Positions 33,398 to 41,633 of a stretch of 64,000 nucleotides of DNA are shown here, piece by piece (the first letter of the stretch is position 1; each line of letters begins with the position of its first letter). Below the pieces are notes generated by a model. The model did not search any database, had not been told where the DNA came from, and saw only the letters and a program-made list of their open reading frames with translations. Made by a program: the position numbers and the translations under genes. The stretch covers positions 3,224,001 to 3,288,000 of the forward strand of contig NZ_JAUSZM010000003.1 of the NCBI RefSeq assembly GCF_030817655.1, in the 5' to 3' direction. The DNA comes from Streptomyces sp. V4I2 (GTDB lineage: Bacteria; Actinomycetota; Actinomycetes; Streptomycetales; Streptomycetaceae).

Positions 33398-35226
33398 GCG
33401 CCCTGCTGTGGGCGCTGGTCGCCCTGCCGCTCGGCACCGGTGCGCTGCTGCTCGTCGCGGGCCGGCGGGCCGATCGCGCGGCGCCGGCCGTTGCTCTCGC
33501 CGTGACGGCCGCCGCCCTGGGGCTCGCCATCGCCGCGGCCTTCCGGCATCCGGCCGTGCGGGCACCGTTCCTCGACGGGCTGCCGATGCGGTTCGCGGTG
33601 GACGGTCTGTCGGGGGTACTGGTGATCACGGTCACCGCCGTCACCCTGGCCGTCCTCCTCTTCAGCGCGGCGGAGTTCGGCGCCGACGAGGCCCGGGCGC
33701 GCTTCTTCGGGCTGATGCTGCTGTTCGCCGGGAGCATGCTCGCCACGGTGACCGCCGCGACCCTCCCGGTCCTGCTCATGGGCTGGGAGGTCATGGGCGC
33801 CACGTCATGGGCGCTGATCGGCTACTGGTGGCGTGACCCGGAGCGGACGAGCGCGGCCGACACCGCGTTCCTCACCACTCGTACCGCGGACCTCGGCCTC
33901 TACCTCGCGGCGGGCGCGGCGCTCGCGGGCGGCCAGGACCCGACCCTCTCGCTCGACGGCCTCGCGCGCGCCGACGACCCGTGGCTGTCCTTCGTCACCG
34001 CCGGTCTCGTCGTCGCCGCCTTGGGCAAGTCCGCCCAACTCCCCTTCAGCTTCTGGCTGTCGAAGGCCATGCAGGGCCCGAGCCCGGTCTCGGCGCTGCT
34101 GCACTCGGCGACGATGGTCGTCGCGGGGGCGTATCTGCTGCTGCGCACCGGACCGCTGCTGGACGCCTCCGGCTGGGGCGACGACGTCGTCGCGTGGACG
34201 GGCGCCGCCACCGCGCTCGGCCTGGGGCTCGTCGCCGTGGCACAGACCGACCTCAAGCAGCTGCTGGCCGCGTCGAGTTGTGCCCAGATCGGCTTCATGG
34301 TGCTGGCCGCCGGAACCGACGCGACCTCCGGCGCCACGCTCCAGCTCATCGCCCACGCGGCGGCGAAGAGCCTCCTCTTCCTCGGCGCAGGCGCCTGGCT
34401 CACCGCACTGGGCACGCAGCGGCTCCCCGAGCTGCTCGGCGCCGCCCGCCACAGCCGGACGGTCGGCGCGGCCTTCACCGTGGCCGCGCTCACCCTGGCC
34501 GGACTCCCCCCGCTGTCGCTGTGGGCCGCCAAGGACCTGCTGCTGGCGGGAGCCCTGGAGCACAGCCCCTGGCTGTACGCCGTCGGGCTGGCCGCCGCCC
34601 TCCTCTCGGCGGTCTACAGCACCAAGGCCCTCTGGTACGTGTGGCAGCGCCCGGTGTCACGGCCCGATGCCCGCCGTATCCCGGGCGGGGCCGTGCCGCC
34701 CTTGGTCCTGCTGGCCCTGGCCTGCGTCGCGTTGACACCGCTGGCCTTCCCTCCCCTGCGTGACAGTGTCGATCGTGTCCTCGTGGCCTCCGGCCAACCC
34801 ACACCGCACGCCTGGGAGCTGGCTGTCTCCGGAGGTCTGGCTCTGCTCGCGGCCGCGGCCGCCTGGACTTGGGGAACGCGCCCGCCCGCGAAGTCGCTCT
34901 TCGCGGACTGGCTGCACCTGGAACGCGCCGCGCACGCCCTCCTGGTCGTCCCCGTGATGCGGCTCGCGCACCTGGCCGCCGCGGTCGACGACCGGGTCGT
35001 CGACCGCGCCGTCGACGGTTCGGCAGCGGCCGCCCTGCGGTGCGCCCGCTGGACGGACGGCGTCGTGGAGCGTGCCCTCGACGGCACGGTCACCGCCCTC
35101 GCCGCCGGTACCCGCGCGCTCGGCCGCTGGTCCCGCCGTCCGCAGACCGGCCAGCTGCACCAGTACCTCGCCCAGACCGTCGCCGCCTTCACCGTCCTCG
35201 CCGTCGTGCTCGTCCTCGTGAGGTGA
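33394..35226 (+). CDS. nuoL: NADH-quinone oxidoreductase subunit L-like (antiporter) protein
   Basis: 610 residues. The antiporter core keeps its key residues: LMGWEVMGATSWALIGYW (TM5 Glu), LGKSAQLPFSFWLSKAMQGPSPVSALLHS (Lys of TM7) and AVAQTDLKQLLAASS (TM8 region). After the core it has a long variable tail of about 160 residues with GTRPPAKSLFADWLHLERAAH and repeated DRVVDRAVDG/VVERALDG segments, ending in one last TM helix (VAAFTVLAVVLVLV). GTG 33394 overlaps nuoK. This subunit probably couples ions to the rest of the arm. Confidence 0.92.
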   Translation: MSALLWALVALPLGTGALLLVAGRRADRAAPAVALAVTAAALGLAIAAAFRHPAVRAPFLDGLPMRFAVDGLSGVLVITVTAVTLAVLLFSAAEFGADEARARFFGLMLLFAGSMLATVTAATLPVLLMGWEVMGATSWALIGYWWRDPERTSAADTAFLTTRTADLGLYLAAGAALAGGQDPTLSLDGLARADDPWLSFVTAGLVVAALGKSAQLPFSFWLSKAMQGPSPVSALLHSATMVVAGAYLLLRTGPLLDASGWGDDVVAWTGAATALGLGLVAVAQTDLKQLLAASSCAQIGFMVLAAGTDATSGATLQLIAHAAAKSLLFLGAGAWLTALGTQRLPELLGAARHSRTVGAAFTVAALTLAGLPPLSLWAAKDLLLAGALEHSPWLYAVGLAAALLSAVYSTKALWYVWQRPVSRPDARRIPGGAVPPLVLLALACVALTPLAFPPLRDSVDRVLVASGQPTPHAWELAVSGGLALLAAAAAWTWGTRPPAKSLFADWLHLERAAHALLVVPVMRLAHLAAAVDDRVVDRAVDGSAAAALRCARWTDGVVERALDGTVTALAAGTRALGRWSRRPQTGQLHQYLAQTVAAFTVLAVVLVLVR

Positions 35227-36737
35227 CCCACTTGCTGACCGCCCTCGTCTTCGCGCCCACGGCCGTCGCCCTGCTGCTGTTCGCACTCCCCCGCCGTACG
35301 ACACCGGTGGTGTTCCGCGCCGTCTGGGTGGCGGTGTCCGCCGCCGAGCTCGCTCTGGTCGTCGCCCTGTGGGCCGGGTACGACACGAGCGGGGGCATGC
35401 AGTACGAGGAGCGCGCCCGCTGGATCCCGAGCGCCGGCGTCGGCTACCACGTCGGCGTCGACGGGCTCTCCCTGCCGCTGCTCGCCCTCACCTGCCTGCT
35501 CTTCCTGGCCTGCGCGCTGTACTCCCTGCGCGAGAACCGCCGTATCCGCGAGTTCGCCGCGCTGTTCCTCTTCCTCCAGACCACCTGCCTGGGCCTGTTC
35601 GCGGCCCTCGACCTGATCCTGTTCTTCGTCTTCTTCGACCTGTCCATCGTGGCGATGTACTTCGTCATCGCGGGCTGGGGGCACCGGCAGGCGGCCCGGG
35701 CCGCGCTGAAGTTCTTCCTCTACACCTTCGTCGGTTCGCTCGCCCTGCTGCTCGGCTTCATCGGCCTCTACCTCGCCGCGTCGCCGCACACCTTCGACAT
35801 GGTCGAGCTGACCGAGCAGAACCCGCTCGCCGGACGGTCCGTCTACGGCGCGTTCGTGCTCCTCGCCGTCGTGGTCGGCCTGGCGGTGAAGACCCCGACG
35901 GTGCCCTTCCACACCTGGCTGCCGCCGGCCCACGTCGAGGCACCCGCCGCCGGTTCGGCCATCCTCGCCGGGGTGCTGCTGAAGATGGGCACGTACGGCT
36001 TCGTCCGCATCGCCATGCCCATGCTCCCGGAGGCCTGGCGGCGCTACGCCCTGGTGCTGGTCGTCATCGGCGTCATCTCGATCCTCCACGGCGCCCTGGT
36101 CGCCCTCGCCCAGACCGACTTCAAGCGGATGGTCGCCTACACCTCCGTGAACCACATGGGGTACGTCGTCCTCGCGGTCGGCGCCGCGGCGGCCACGGCG
36201 GACAGTTCCGAGCAGGCCCGCTCCCTCGCCGTCACCGGAGCGGTGACGCAGATGGTCAGCCACGGACTGCTCACCGGCGCGCTGTTCCTGCTCGCCGGGG
36301 TGCTCTACGAGCGCGGACGGACGTACGACATGGGCGCCTACTCCGGACTCGCCGCCGCGGCCCCGGCCTTCGCGGCCCTGACCGGCGTCGCGGCCTTCGC
36401 CTCCCTCGGGCTGCCCGGCTTCTCCGGCTTCATCGCCGAGTTCCAGATCTTCACCGGCAGCCTCGGACCACGGCCGGTGGCTACGGCGCTCTCGGTGCTC
36501 GGCATCCTCCTGACGGCCGGGCTGTTCCTGCGCGCGCTGAGGCAGGTCTTCACGGGGCCGTTGCGGCTGCCCGACGCCCCGGGCACGCCCCGCGTGTTCC
36601 CCGACATCCGCGCGCACGAGGCCCTGGCCGTCGTACCCCTGCTCGTGCTGGCCGTCGTCCTCGGCGTGGCACCACGCTTCCTGCTCGACGTCATCGAACC
36701 GGCCTCCCGGTCCGTCCTGGAGCTGCTCGCCCGATGA
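35223..36737 (+). CDS. nuoM: NADH-quinone oxidoreductase subunit M-like (antiporter) protein
   Basis: 504 residues, GTG 35223 overlapping nuoL. The antiporter fold is clear: GVDGLSLPLLALT, VVGLAVKTPTVPFHTWLPPAHVEAPAAGS, LLKMGTYGFVR and LAQTDFKRMVAYTSVNHMG. The usual TM5 WELMLVPMYFL reads FFDLSIVAMYFV here, so the proton-path Glu is replaced by Asp. It ends ATGA-overlapping nuoN. Confidence 0.93.
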   Translation: MTHLLTALVFAPTAVALLLFALPRRTTPVVFRAVWVAVSAAELALVVALWAGYDTSGGMQYEERARWIPSAGVGYHVGVDGLSLPLLALTCLLFLACALYSLRENRRIREFAALFLFLQTTCLGLFAALDLILFFVFFDLSIVAMYFVIAGWGHRQAARAALKFFLYTFVGSLALLLGFIGLYLAASPHTFDMVELTEQNPLAGRSVYGAFVLLAVVVGLAVKTPTVPFHTWLPPAHVEAPAAGSAILAGVLLKMGTYGFVRIAMPMLPEAWRRYALVLVVIGVISILHGALVALAQTDFKRMVAYTSVNHMGYVVLAVGAAAATADSSEQARSLAVTGAVTQMVSHGLLTGALFLLAGVLYERGRTYDMGAYSGLAAAAPAFAALTGVAAFASLGLPGFSGFIAEFQIFTGSLGPRPVATALSVLGILLTAGLFLRALRQVFTGPLRLPDAPGTPRVFPDIRAHEALAVVPLLVLAVVLGVAPRFLLDVIEPASRSVLELLAR

Positions 36738-38158
36738 CCGAGATGAACGAGAACCCGCTCGACCTCCTGCCCGAGGTCCTGCTCGCCGCGTCCGCCGTCC
36801 TCGGCCTGCTGCTCGGCTCCTGGCTGCCGCGCGCCCGGCAGTGGGCGGTCGGTCTGCTGGCGGTCCTCGCGTGCGTGGCCGGGATCGTGGCCGCCTCGGT
36901 GGCCGCCGCCGAGCCCGCCACGACCGCCTTCGGCGAGGCCTTCATCGTCGACCCGGTGACCAGCACCTCCCGGATCGTGGTCCTCGCCGGTACGCTCCTC
37001 GTCCTCGCCGTCTCCTTCGGCCCGCTGCGCGGGGACCCGCGGGAGAGCGAGTTCTACGTCCTGCTGCAACTGGCCGCCCTGGGCGCGCTGATGATGGCCG
37101 GGGCCCAGGACCTGCTGCTCCTCGCCTCCGCGTACCTGCTGGCCAGCATCCCCGCCTACACCCTCGCCGGGTTCCGCAAGGACGGGCCGGGCACCGAAGC
37201 CGCCCTGAAGTTCTACGTGATCGGCGCCCTGCTCGGCGTACTCCTGCTGACCGGGATCACCGTCCTGTACGCGGCCGGGCGCGGCACCGGTTACCCGATG
37301 CTCGGGGAGGCCTTCCGGGACGCGCCCGAGGCGCTGCTGGCGACCGGGGCGATCGGGCTGCTGGCGGGCGTGCTGTTCAAGGCGGGCGGCGTGCCCGCGC
37401 ACTTCTGGGTGCCCGACGCCGTGCAGGGCAGCAGCCCTCCGGTGGCGGCCCTCCTCACCACCATCCCGAAGATCGGGGCACTCGCCGCGCTCTTCCGCCT
37501 CGGCGAGGCGGTGTTCGCGGACAGCACGCTGCCGTGGGCCGCGCTCGTCTCGGTCCTCGCGGCCGCGTCCATGACGCTCGGCAATCTCGGGGCGTTCTTC
37601 CAGCAGGACGTCAAGCGGCTGCTCGCCTACTCGACGATCAGCCAGGTGGGGTACCTGCTCATGCCGGTGGCCGTCGCCGGACGCTCGGACCTCGCCCAAC
37701 AGGCCCTGCTGTACTACCTCGCGGCGTACACGGTCACGAACCTCGGCGCCTTCGCCGTCGTCTGCGCGCTGCCGCGTGCGCAGACCCTGGAGGACTATCG
37801 AGGACTGGCCAGGGAACGTCCGCTGCTCGCCGCGAGCCTGGTCGTCTGTCTCCTGGGCTTGGTCGGTACCCCGCCCACCGCCGTCTTCCTCGGCAAACTC
37901 GAAGCCTTCAGTGCCGTGGTCGACGGCGGCTACGCCTGGCTCGCCGCGTTGGCCGCCGCGAACACCGTGGCCTCGCTCTTCTATTACCTGCGGTGGATCG
38001 TGCCCGCGGTCTCGCGGGGCGGTGGCTCGTCGTCGGAGGAGGCGGCGGCGGCGGTCGAGGGAGACCGGACGGCTCGCGTCGTGGCGTACGCCGCCGCGGC
38101 GGTCTCGGTCGGGCTCGGCCTGGCGGCCGGGCCCGTCCTGGACGCCCTGGCGGCGTGA
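36734..38158 (+). CDS. nuoN: NADH-quinone oxidoreductase subunit N-like (antiporter) protein
   Basis: 474 residues, ATG 36734. Typical start NPLDLLPEVLLAASAVLGLLLGS; core segments GVLFKAGGVPAHFWVPDAVQGSSPPVAALL, QQDVKRLLAYSTISQVGYLLM and TPPTAVFLGKLEAF. The helix equivalent to TM5 reads LLLLASAYLLASIPAYTLAGF and contains no Glu or Asp where NuoN normally has one, so this half-channel may be inactive. A Gly/Ser/Glu/Ala-rich loop (RGGGSSSEEAAAAVEGDR) precedes the last helix. It ends the operon. Confidence 0.92.
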   Translation: MTEMNENPLDLLPEVLLAASAVLGLLLGSWLPRARQWAVGLLAVLACVAGIVAASVAAAEPATTAFGEAFIVDPVTSTSRIVVLAGTLLVLAVSFGPLRGDPRESEFYVLLQLAALGALMMAGAQDLLLLASAYLLASIPAYTLAGFRKDGPGTEAALKFYVIGALLGVLLLTGITVLYAAGRGTGYPMLGEAFRDAPEALLATGAIGLLAGVLFKAGGVPAHFWVPDAVQGSSPPVAALLTTIPKIGALAALFRLGEAVFADSTLPWAALVSVLAAASMTLGNLGAFFQQDVKRLLAYSTISQVGYLLMPVAVAGRSDLAQQALLYYLAAYTVTNLGAFAVVCALPRAQTLEDYRGLARERPLLAASLVVCLLGLVGTPPTAVFLGKLEAFSAVVDGGYAWLAALAAANTVASLFYYLRWIVPAVSRGGGSSSEEAAAAVEGDRTARVVAYAAAAVSVGLGLAAGPVLDALAA

Positions 38159-38204
38159 CACGCGCTGTTCCCCCTCCCCCTGAGGGCACCAAATCACCTC
38201 GCGG

Positions 38205-39695
38205 TCAGTGGGCCATGACCGGCCCTTGCGACGGGTCCGGCCGCCCCGCAGGCAGCAGCAGCGCACCCAGGGCGGCGACCACCGCGGCGATGATCGCGCA
38301 CGCGGTGAAGGCGTTGTCGAAGCCGCCCGTTCCTGCCACCGCATCCGCGCCTCCGCCTGCGCCACCGCCTTCCAGGCTCGCCCCGGCGATGGTCGAGATC
38401 ACGGCGACACCGAGCGCCGCGCCGAGCTCGTGCGAGGTGCTCACCAGGCCGGAGGCCAGACCCATGTCCTCGTGCGGCAGCCCGTTCATCGCGGCGGTGG
38501 TGGCGCAGACGAAGGCGGTCCCGAGGGCGAGCGACAGCAGCACGAACCCGGGGACGAGCTCCGTCCACACGCCGCTGTCCGCGTCCAGGCGGGTCAGCAG
38601 GGCGGCGCCCACAGCGGTCAGCGCGAAGGCGACCACGCCCACGGGGCGCCAGCCGAGCCGTGCGACGAGGTGCGAGGCCGCGTGCGCCCCGATCGTGATG
38701 GCGACGGCGACCGGCAGGAAGACCAATCCCGTCTTCAACGCGCTGAATCCCAGGACGTGTTGGACGTAGAACGAGCTGAGGAAGAAGCTCGCGATGAGCA
38801 GTCCGGAGGCGGCCAGCATGACCACGCTCCCGCCGACCAGCGAGCGCCGCGCGAAGATCGCAAGCCGTACGAGCGGTTCGCGCACCCGGCGCTCGACCAC
38901 CACGAAGGCGGCCGCCGACAGCAGGGCACCGAGCAGGGGCAGCCAGGCGCCCGGCGCGTCGAAGCCGTCGTCGCGGGCCTGGACCAGTCCGTAGATGAGC
39001 AGGCCGGGCGCGGCCGTGAGGGTGAGCGCCCCCGGAAGGTCGAGAGAGCCGCCCCCGCCGGAAGGAGCCACCAGCTCACGGGAGTTGCCGAGCAGCGCCG
39101 GCACGCCGACGAGCGCGACCAGTCCCACCGGCACGTTGATGAAGAACACCCACTCCCAGCCGGGCCCGGACACGAACACCCCGCCGAGCAGCACTCCCAC
39201 GGCGGATCCGGCGCCGCCGATCGCGGCCCAGACGCCGAGGGCCTTGTTCCGGTCGGGCCCGTGGAACAGGGCCGTGACGAGGGCCATCGCGGCCGGTGAC
39301 ATCAGGGCCGCGCCGACACCCTGGGCCGAACGGGCGGCGATGAGCATCCCACCGCCCGCGGCGAGCCCGGACGCTATGGACGCGGCGGTGAAGACGGTCA
39401 GCCCGGCGAGGAAGGCCCGCAGCTTGCCGACCGCGTCCGCGAGCCGCCCGCCGAGCAGCAGCAGGCTGCCGAAGAACAGGGTGTACGCGGTGACGACCCA
39501 GGTGAGTCCCGAGCCGTCGAGATCGAGGTCCTCGCCGATGGTCGGCAGGGCGACGTTGATGACGGTCACGTCCGCGATCAGCATGAACTGGGCGAGGCAG
39601 AGGAGGGCCAGCAGCCGCCAGCGGTGTGGATGTCGGGCCGGCAGACCGGCGGCATGGGCGTGTGCGTGGGCGTGCGAATCAGAAGAAGCACTCAT
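38205..39695 (-). CDS. DHA2 family MFS drug transporter (14 TM)
   Basis: 496 residues from MSASSDSH at 39695 (a longer upstream frame runs into the operators). A His-rich N-terminal segment (SHAHAHAHAAG) precedes TM1 (LLALLCLAQFMLIADVTVINVALPTI, motif D1). Motif A-like GGRLADAVGKLRAFL and motif C-like GPGWEWVFFINVPVGLVALV mark the DHA2/QacA-type family. It is divergent from a TetR gene with two palindromic operators between them. The substrate is unknown. Confidence 0.9.
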   Translation of the reverse strand: MSASSDSHAHAHAHAAGLPARHPHRWRLLALLCLAQFMLIADVTVINVALPTIGEDLDLDGSGLTWVVTAYTLFFGSLLLLGGRLADAVGKLRAFLAGLTVFTAASIASGLAAGGGMLIAARSAQGVGAALMSPAAMALVTALFHGPDRNKALGVWAAIGGAGSAVGVLLGGVFVSGPGWEWVFFINVPVGLVALVGVPALLGNSRELVAPSGGGGSLDLPGALTLTAAPGLLIYGLVQARDDGFDAPGAWLPLLGALLSAAAFVVVERRVREPLVRLAIFARRSLVGGSVVMLAASGLLIASFFLSSFYVQHVLGFSALKTGLVFLPVAVAITIGAHAASHLVARLGWRPVGVVAFALTAVGAALLTRLDADSGVWTELVPGFVLLSLALGTAFVCATTAAMNGLPHEDMGLASGLVSTSHELGAALGVAVISTIAGASLEGGGAGGGADAVAGTGGFDNAFTACAIIAAVVAALGALLLPAGRPDPSQGPVMAH

Positions 39696-39742
39696 GAACT
39701 GAACGGTACAGTTCATGAGAACTGAACTCAACTGTTCAGTTC
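39693..39742. promoter_or_regulatory. Two TetR operator palindromes
   Basis: catgaactg (39693-39701) with cagttcatg (39709-39717), and gaactgaac (39719-39727) with gttcagttc (39734-39742), make two 9-base inverted pairs in the exporter/TetR gap. The first overlaps the exporter's start codon. Both share the half-site GAACTG(AAC), so the TetR protein likely represses both genes and is released by the exporter's substrate. Confidence 0.8.
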
Positions 39743-39763
39743 AGTTGGCGATAGGATACGGCC

Positions 39764-40423
39764 ATGAACCACGAGGCAGCCGACGCCAAGCGCCCCCCTT
39801 CCGGAGCGCGGGCCGAGCAGAAGCGAGCGGCGATCATCGCGGCCGCACGGGAGACGTTCCTCAAGGAGGGCTTCTCGGCCGGCATGGACCTGATCGCCGC
39901 GCAGGCGGGCGTGTCCAAGGTGACCGTCTACAACCACTTCGGCAGCAAGGAAGCCCTGTTCACCGCCGTCGTCGCCGACGCGCTGGACGCCCCGCTCAGC
40001 GGCACCCTGGCCCCCGCCATCGATCAGCTCGCCGAGGCGGACGACCTGCGCAAGGCCCTCACCGAGGCGGCCCAGGCCTGGGTCAAGGAAGTCCGCGAGA
40101 ACCCCGACGTCCTGGCCATGCGCAACCTGGTCGCCCGTGAACTGCACCGCTTCCCCGACCTGGGCGCCGCCTGGCAGCACCAGGCCCCCGGAGGCCACCA
40201 CCCGGCCATGGCCGGCGCCCTGGAACACCTCGTGTCCAAGGGCCGCCTCACGATCCCCGACATCGAGGTGGCCATCCTCCAGCTCTACTCACTGCTGCTC
40301 TTCCCGCACCTGGTCTTCAGCACGTACGGCACGGAGATCAACGCGGACCTGACCGGCCGGCTGATCGCACACGGGGTGGAGATGTTCCTGGACCACTACT
40401 CGTACCGGCCGACCAACGCGTGA
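39764..40423 (+). CDS. TetR/AcrR family regulator of the divergent exporter
   Basis: 219 residues. HTH: AIIAAARETFLKEGFSAGMDLIA, then QAGVSKVTVYNHFGSKEALF near residue 50. The C-terminal domain (WVKEVRENPDVLAMRNLVARE, GTEINADLTGRLIAHGVEMFL) matches the TetR_C_7/AcrR-type group. Together with two operators it forms a self-contained efflux switch. Confidence 0.92.
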   Translation: MNHEAADAKRPPSGARAEQKRAAIIAAARETFLKEGFSAGMDLIAAQAGVSKVTVYNHFGSKEALFTAVVADALDAPLSGTLAPAIDQLAEADDLRKALTEAAQAWVKEVRENPDVLAMRNLVARELHRFPDLGAAWQHQAPGGHHPAMAGALEHLVSKGRLTIPDIEVAILQLYSLLLFPHLVFSTYGTEINADLTGRLIAHGVEMFLDHYSYRPTNA

Positions 40424-40464
40424 ACGCCGTCGGTTCCGCCCACACCGCAGAGAGCGGCGGGCCG

Positions 40465-40965
40465 TCAGACTCCCAGCCGATCGAGGAGCCGGAAGAACAG
40501 CTCCTCCGCGAAGTCGGCGTCCTCCACGGCGAAGACCTCGAGGAGGCCGGCCGGGTCGGGGGTGAGTCCCGCGTCTCCCGCCCAGGACGCCGCGGCGCGC
40601 GCGGCCGCCTCCGGGAGCGGGAACTCGGCGGCGAAGTCCTCGTCGTCGTCCTCGCAGTAGGCCTCGGCGGCCGCGCGCACCAGGCAGGCCCGCCAGTAGC
40701 CACCGCCGGTGGAGTGTCCCTCGACGAAGACCGTGTCGCTGTCCAGCACGTACCCGGCCAGGGCCGGTGCCCCCGTCTCCTCCGCCAGGTCGGCGAGCAG
40801 TGCCGGGCCGTCGTCGGCCAGTTCCGGGCCCGGGTAGCGGCCGATCTGCCAGCCGCCGGGCCGGTGCTCGTGTTCGTCGATGCCGTCGTGCCGCTCGACG
40901 ACCGCCTGGAGGTCGTCGAGCGGGGTGTCGCCGCGGCACACGACGAAGGACCCCCAGAAGCCCAC
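40465..40965 (-). CDS. Acidic hypothetical protein, candidate second immunity gene
   Basis: 166 residues, strongly acidic (clusters DDDEDFAAEFP and EDADFAEELF), starting MGFWGSFVVCRG. No recognised domain; similar Streptomyces proteins are annotated only as hypothetical. It follows the DUF4304-like gene by three bases and lies third in line after the RHS toxin, a position where immunity or accessory genes are often found. An acidic surface fits a nuclease inhibitor, but this is inference. Confidence 0.7.
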   Translation of the reverse strand: MGFWGSFVVCRGDTPLDDLQAVVERHDGIDEHEHRPGGWQIGRYPGPELADDGPALLADLAEETGAPALAGYVLDSDTVFVEGHSTGGGYWRACLVRAAAEAYCEDDDEDFAAEFPLPEAAARAAASWAGDAGLTPDPAGLLEVFAVEDADFAEELFFRLLDRLGV

Positions 40966-40968
40966 GCC

Positions 40969-41610
40969 TCAGTGCTCCTGCGCCGCGCGCCGGGCCAGCC
41001 GCTCGCGGGCCCAGACGACGAAGGGCGCGAAGACCCCCTCGGCCTCGGCCTTGTCGACCAGGGCGGTCACGTCCGCGACCGGGTCGTCGTCGACGCGCAG
41101 GAAGATCTCGGTCATGGGGCGGCCCCGCAGGCGCACCAGTTCACCGTTCGGGTTGACCCGCGTCTCCTCCAGCAGCGTCCGGCGGTCGAGAAGGCGCACC
41201 ATGGCCGGGATCGACTCCTCCGTGAGGCCACGGGCCAGCTCCCGTCCGCACAGGTCCCGGGTGTCCGGCTCCACGAATGCCCACCGGGACCGGAACGGCA
41301 TCTCCTCGTCGGGCTCGTGGGCGACCTCGGCCGGCGGCATCACCGGGCAGGTGGCCAGGGCCCCGCTCGCGTCGGGCTGGGGCGGGTCGGCGTACTGGCG
41401 GTTCACGAACTCCCAGTGCGACAGGGGAACCACCGTGAACGTGACGTCGAAGACCTCCCGGCCGGGGTCGACGGCCTCCCGACGGACCTCCATCAGCAGG
41501 TGATCGCCGTGCGGCGCCACCAGCCGGAAGGTCCTGCCCTTCTTCGTGAAGCCGGCCGCCTTCATGACCGGCGCCACATGCTGCTTGATGAGGGTGTCCA
41601 GGGGGTTCAT
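40969..41610 (-). CDS. DUF4304-like protein, candidate immunity protein
   Basis: 213 residues from ATG 41610, 23 bases after the RHS gene's stop. It opens LIKQHVAPVMKAAGFTKKGRTFRLVAPHGDHLL, matching the DUF4304 family in order and spacing. The remainder is acidic and cytoplasmic in character. DUF4304-like proteins recur beside toxins, and this one is placed exactly where the cognate immunity to the RHS C-terminal toxin would be. Function not proven. Confidence 0.75.
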   Translation of the reverse strand: MNPLDTLIKQHVAPVMKAAGFTKKGRTFRLVAPHGDHLLMEVRREAVDPGREVFDVTFTVVPLSHWEFVNRQYADPPQPDASGALATCPVMPPAEVAHEPDEEMPFRSRWAFVEPDTRDLCGRELARGLTEESIPAMVRLLDRRTLLEETRVNPNGELVRLRGRPMTEIFLRVDDDPVADVTALVDKAEAEGVFAPFVVWARERLARRAAQEH

Positions 41611-41633
41611 CGTGTGCCGCTCGCCTTTCCTGA

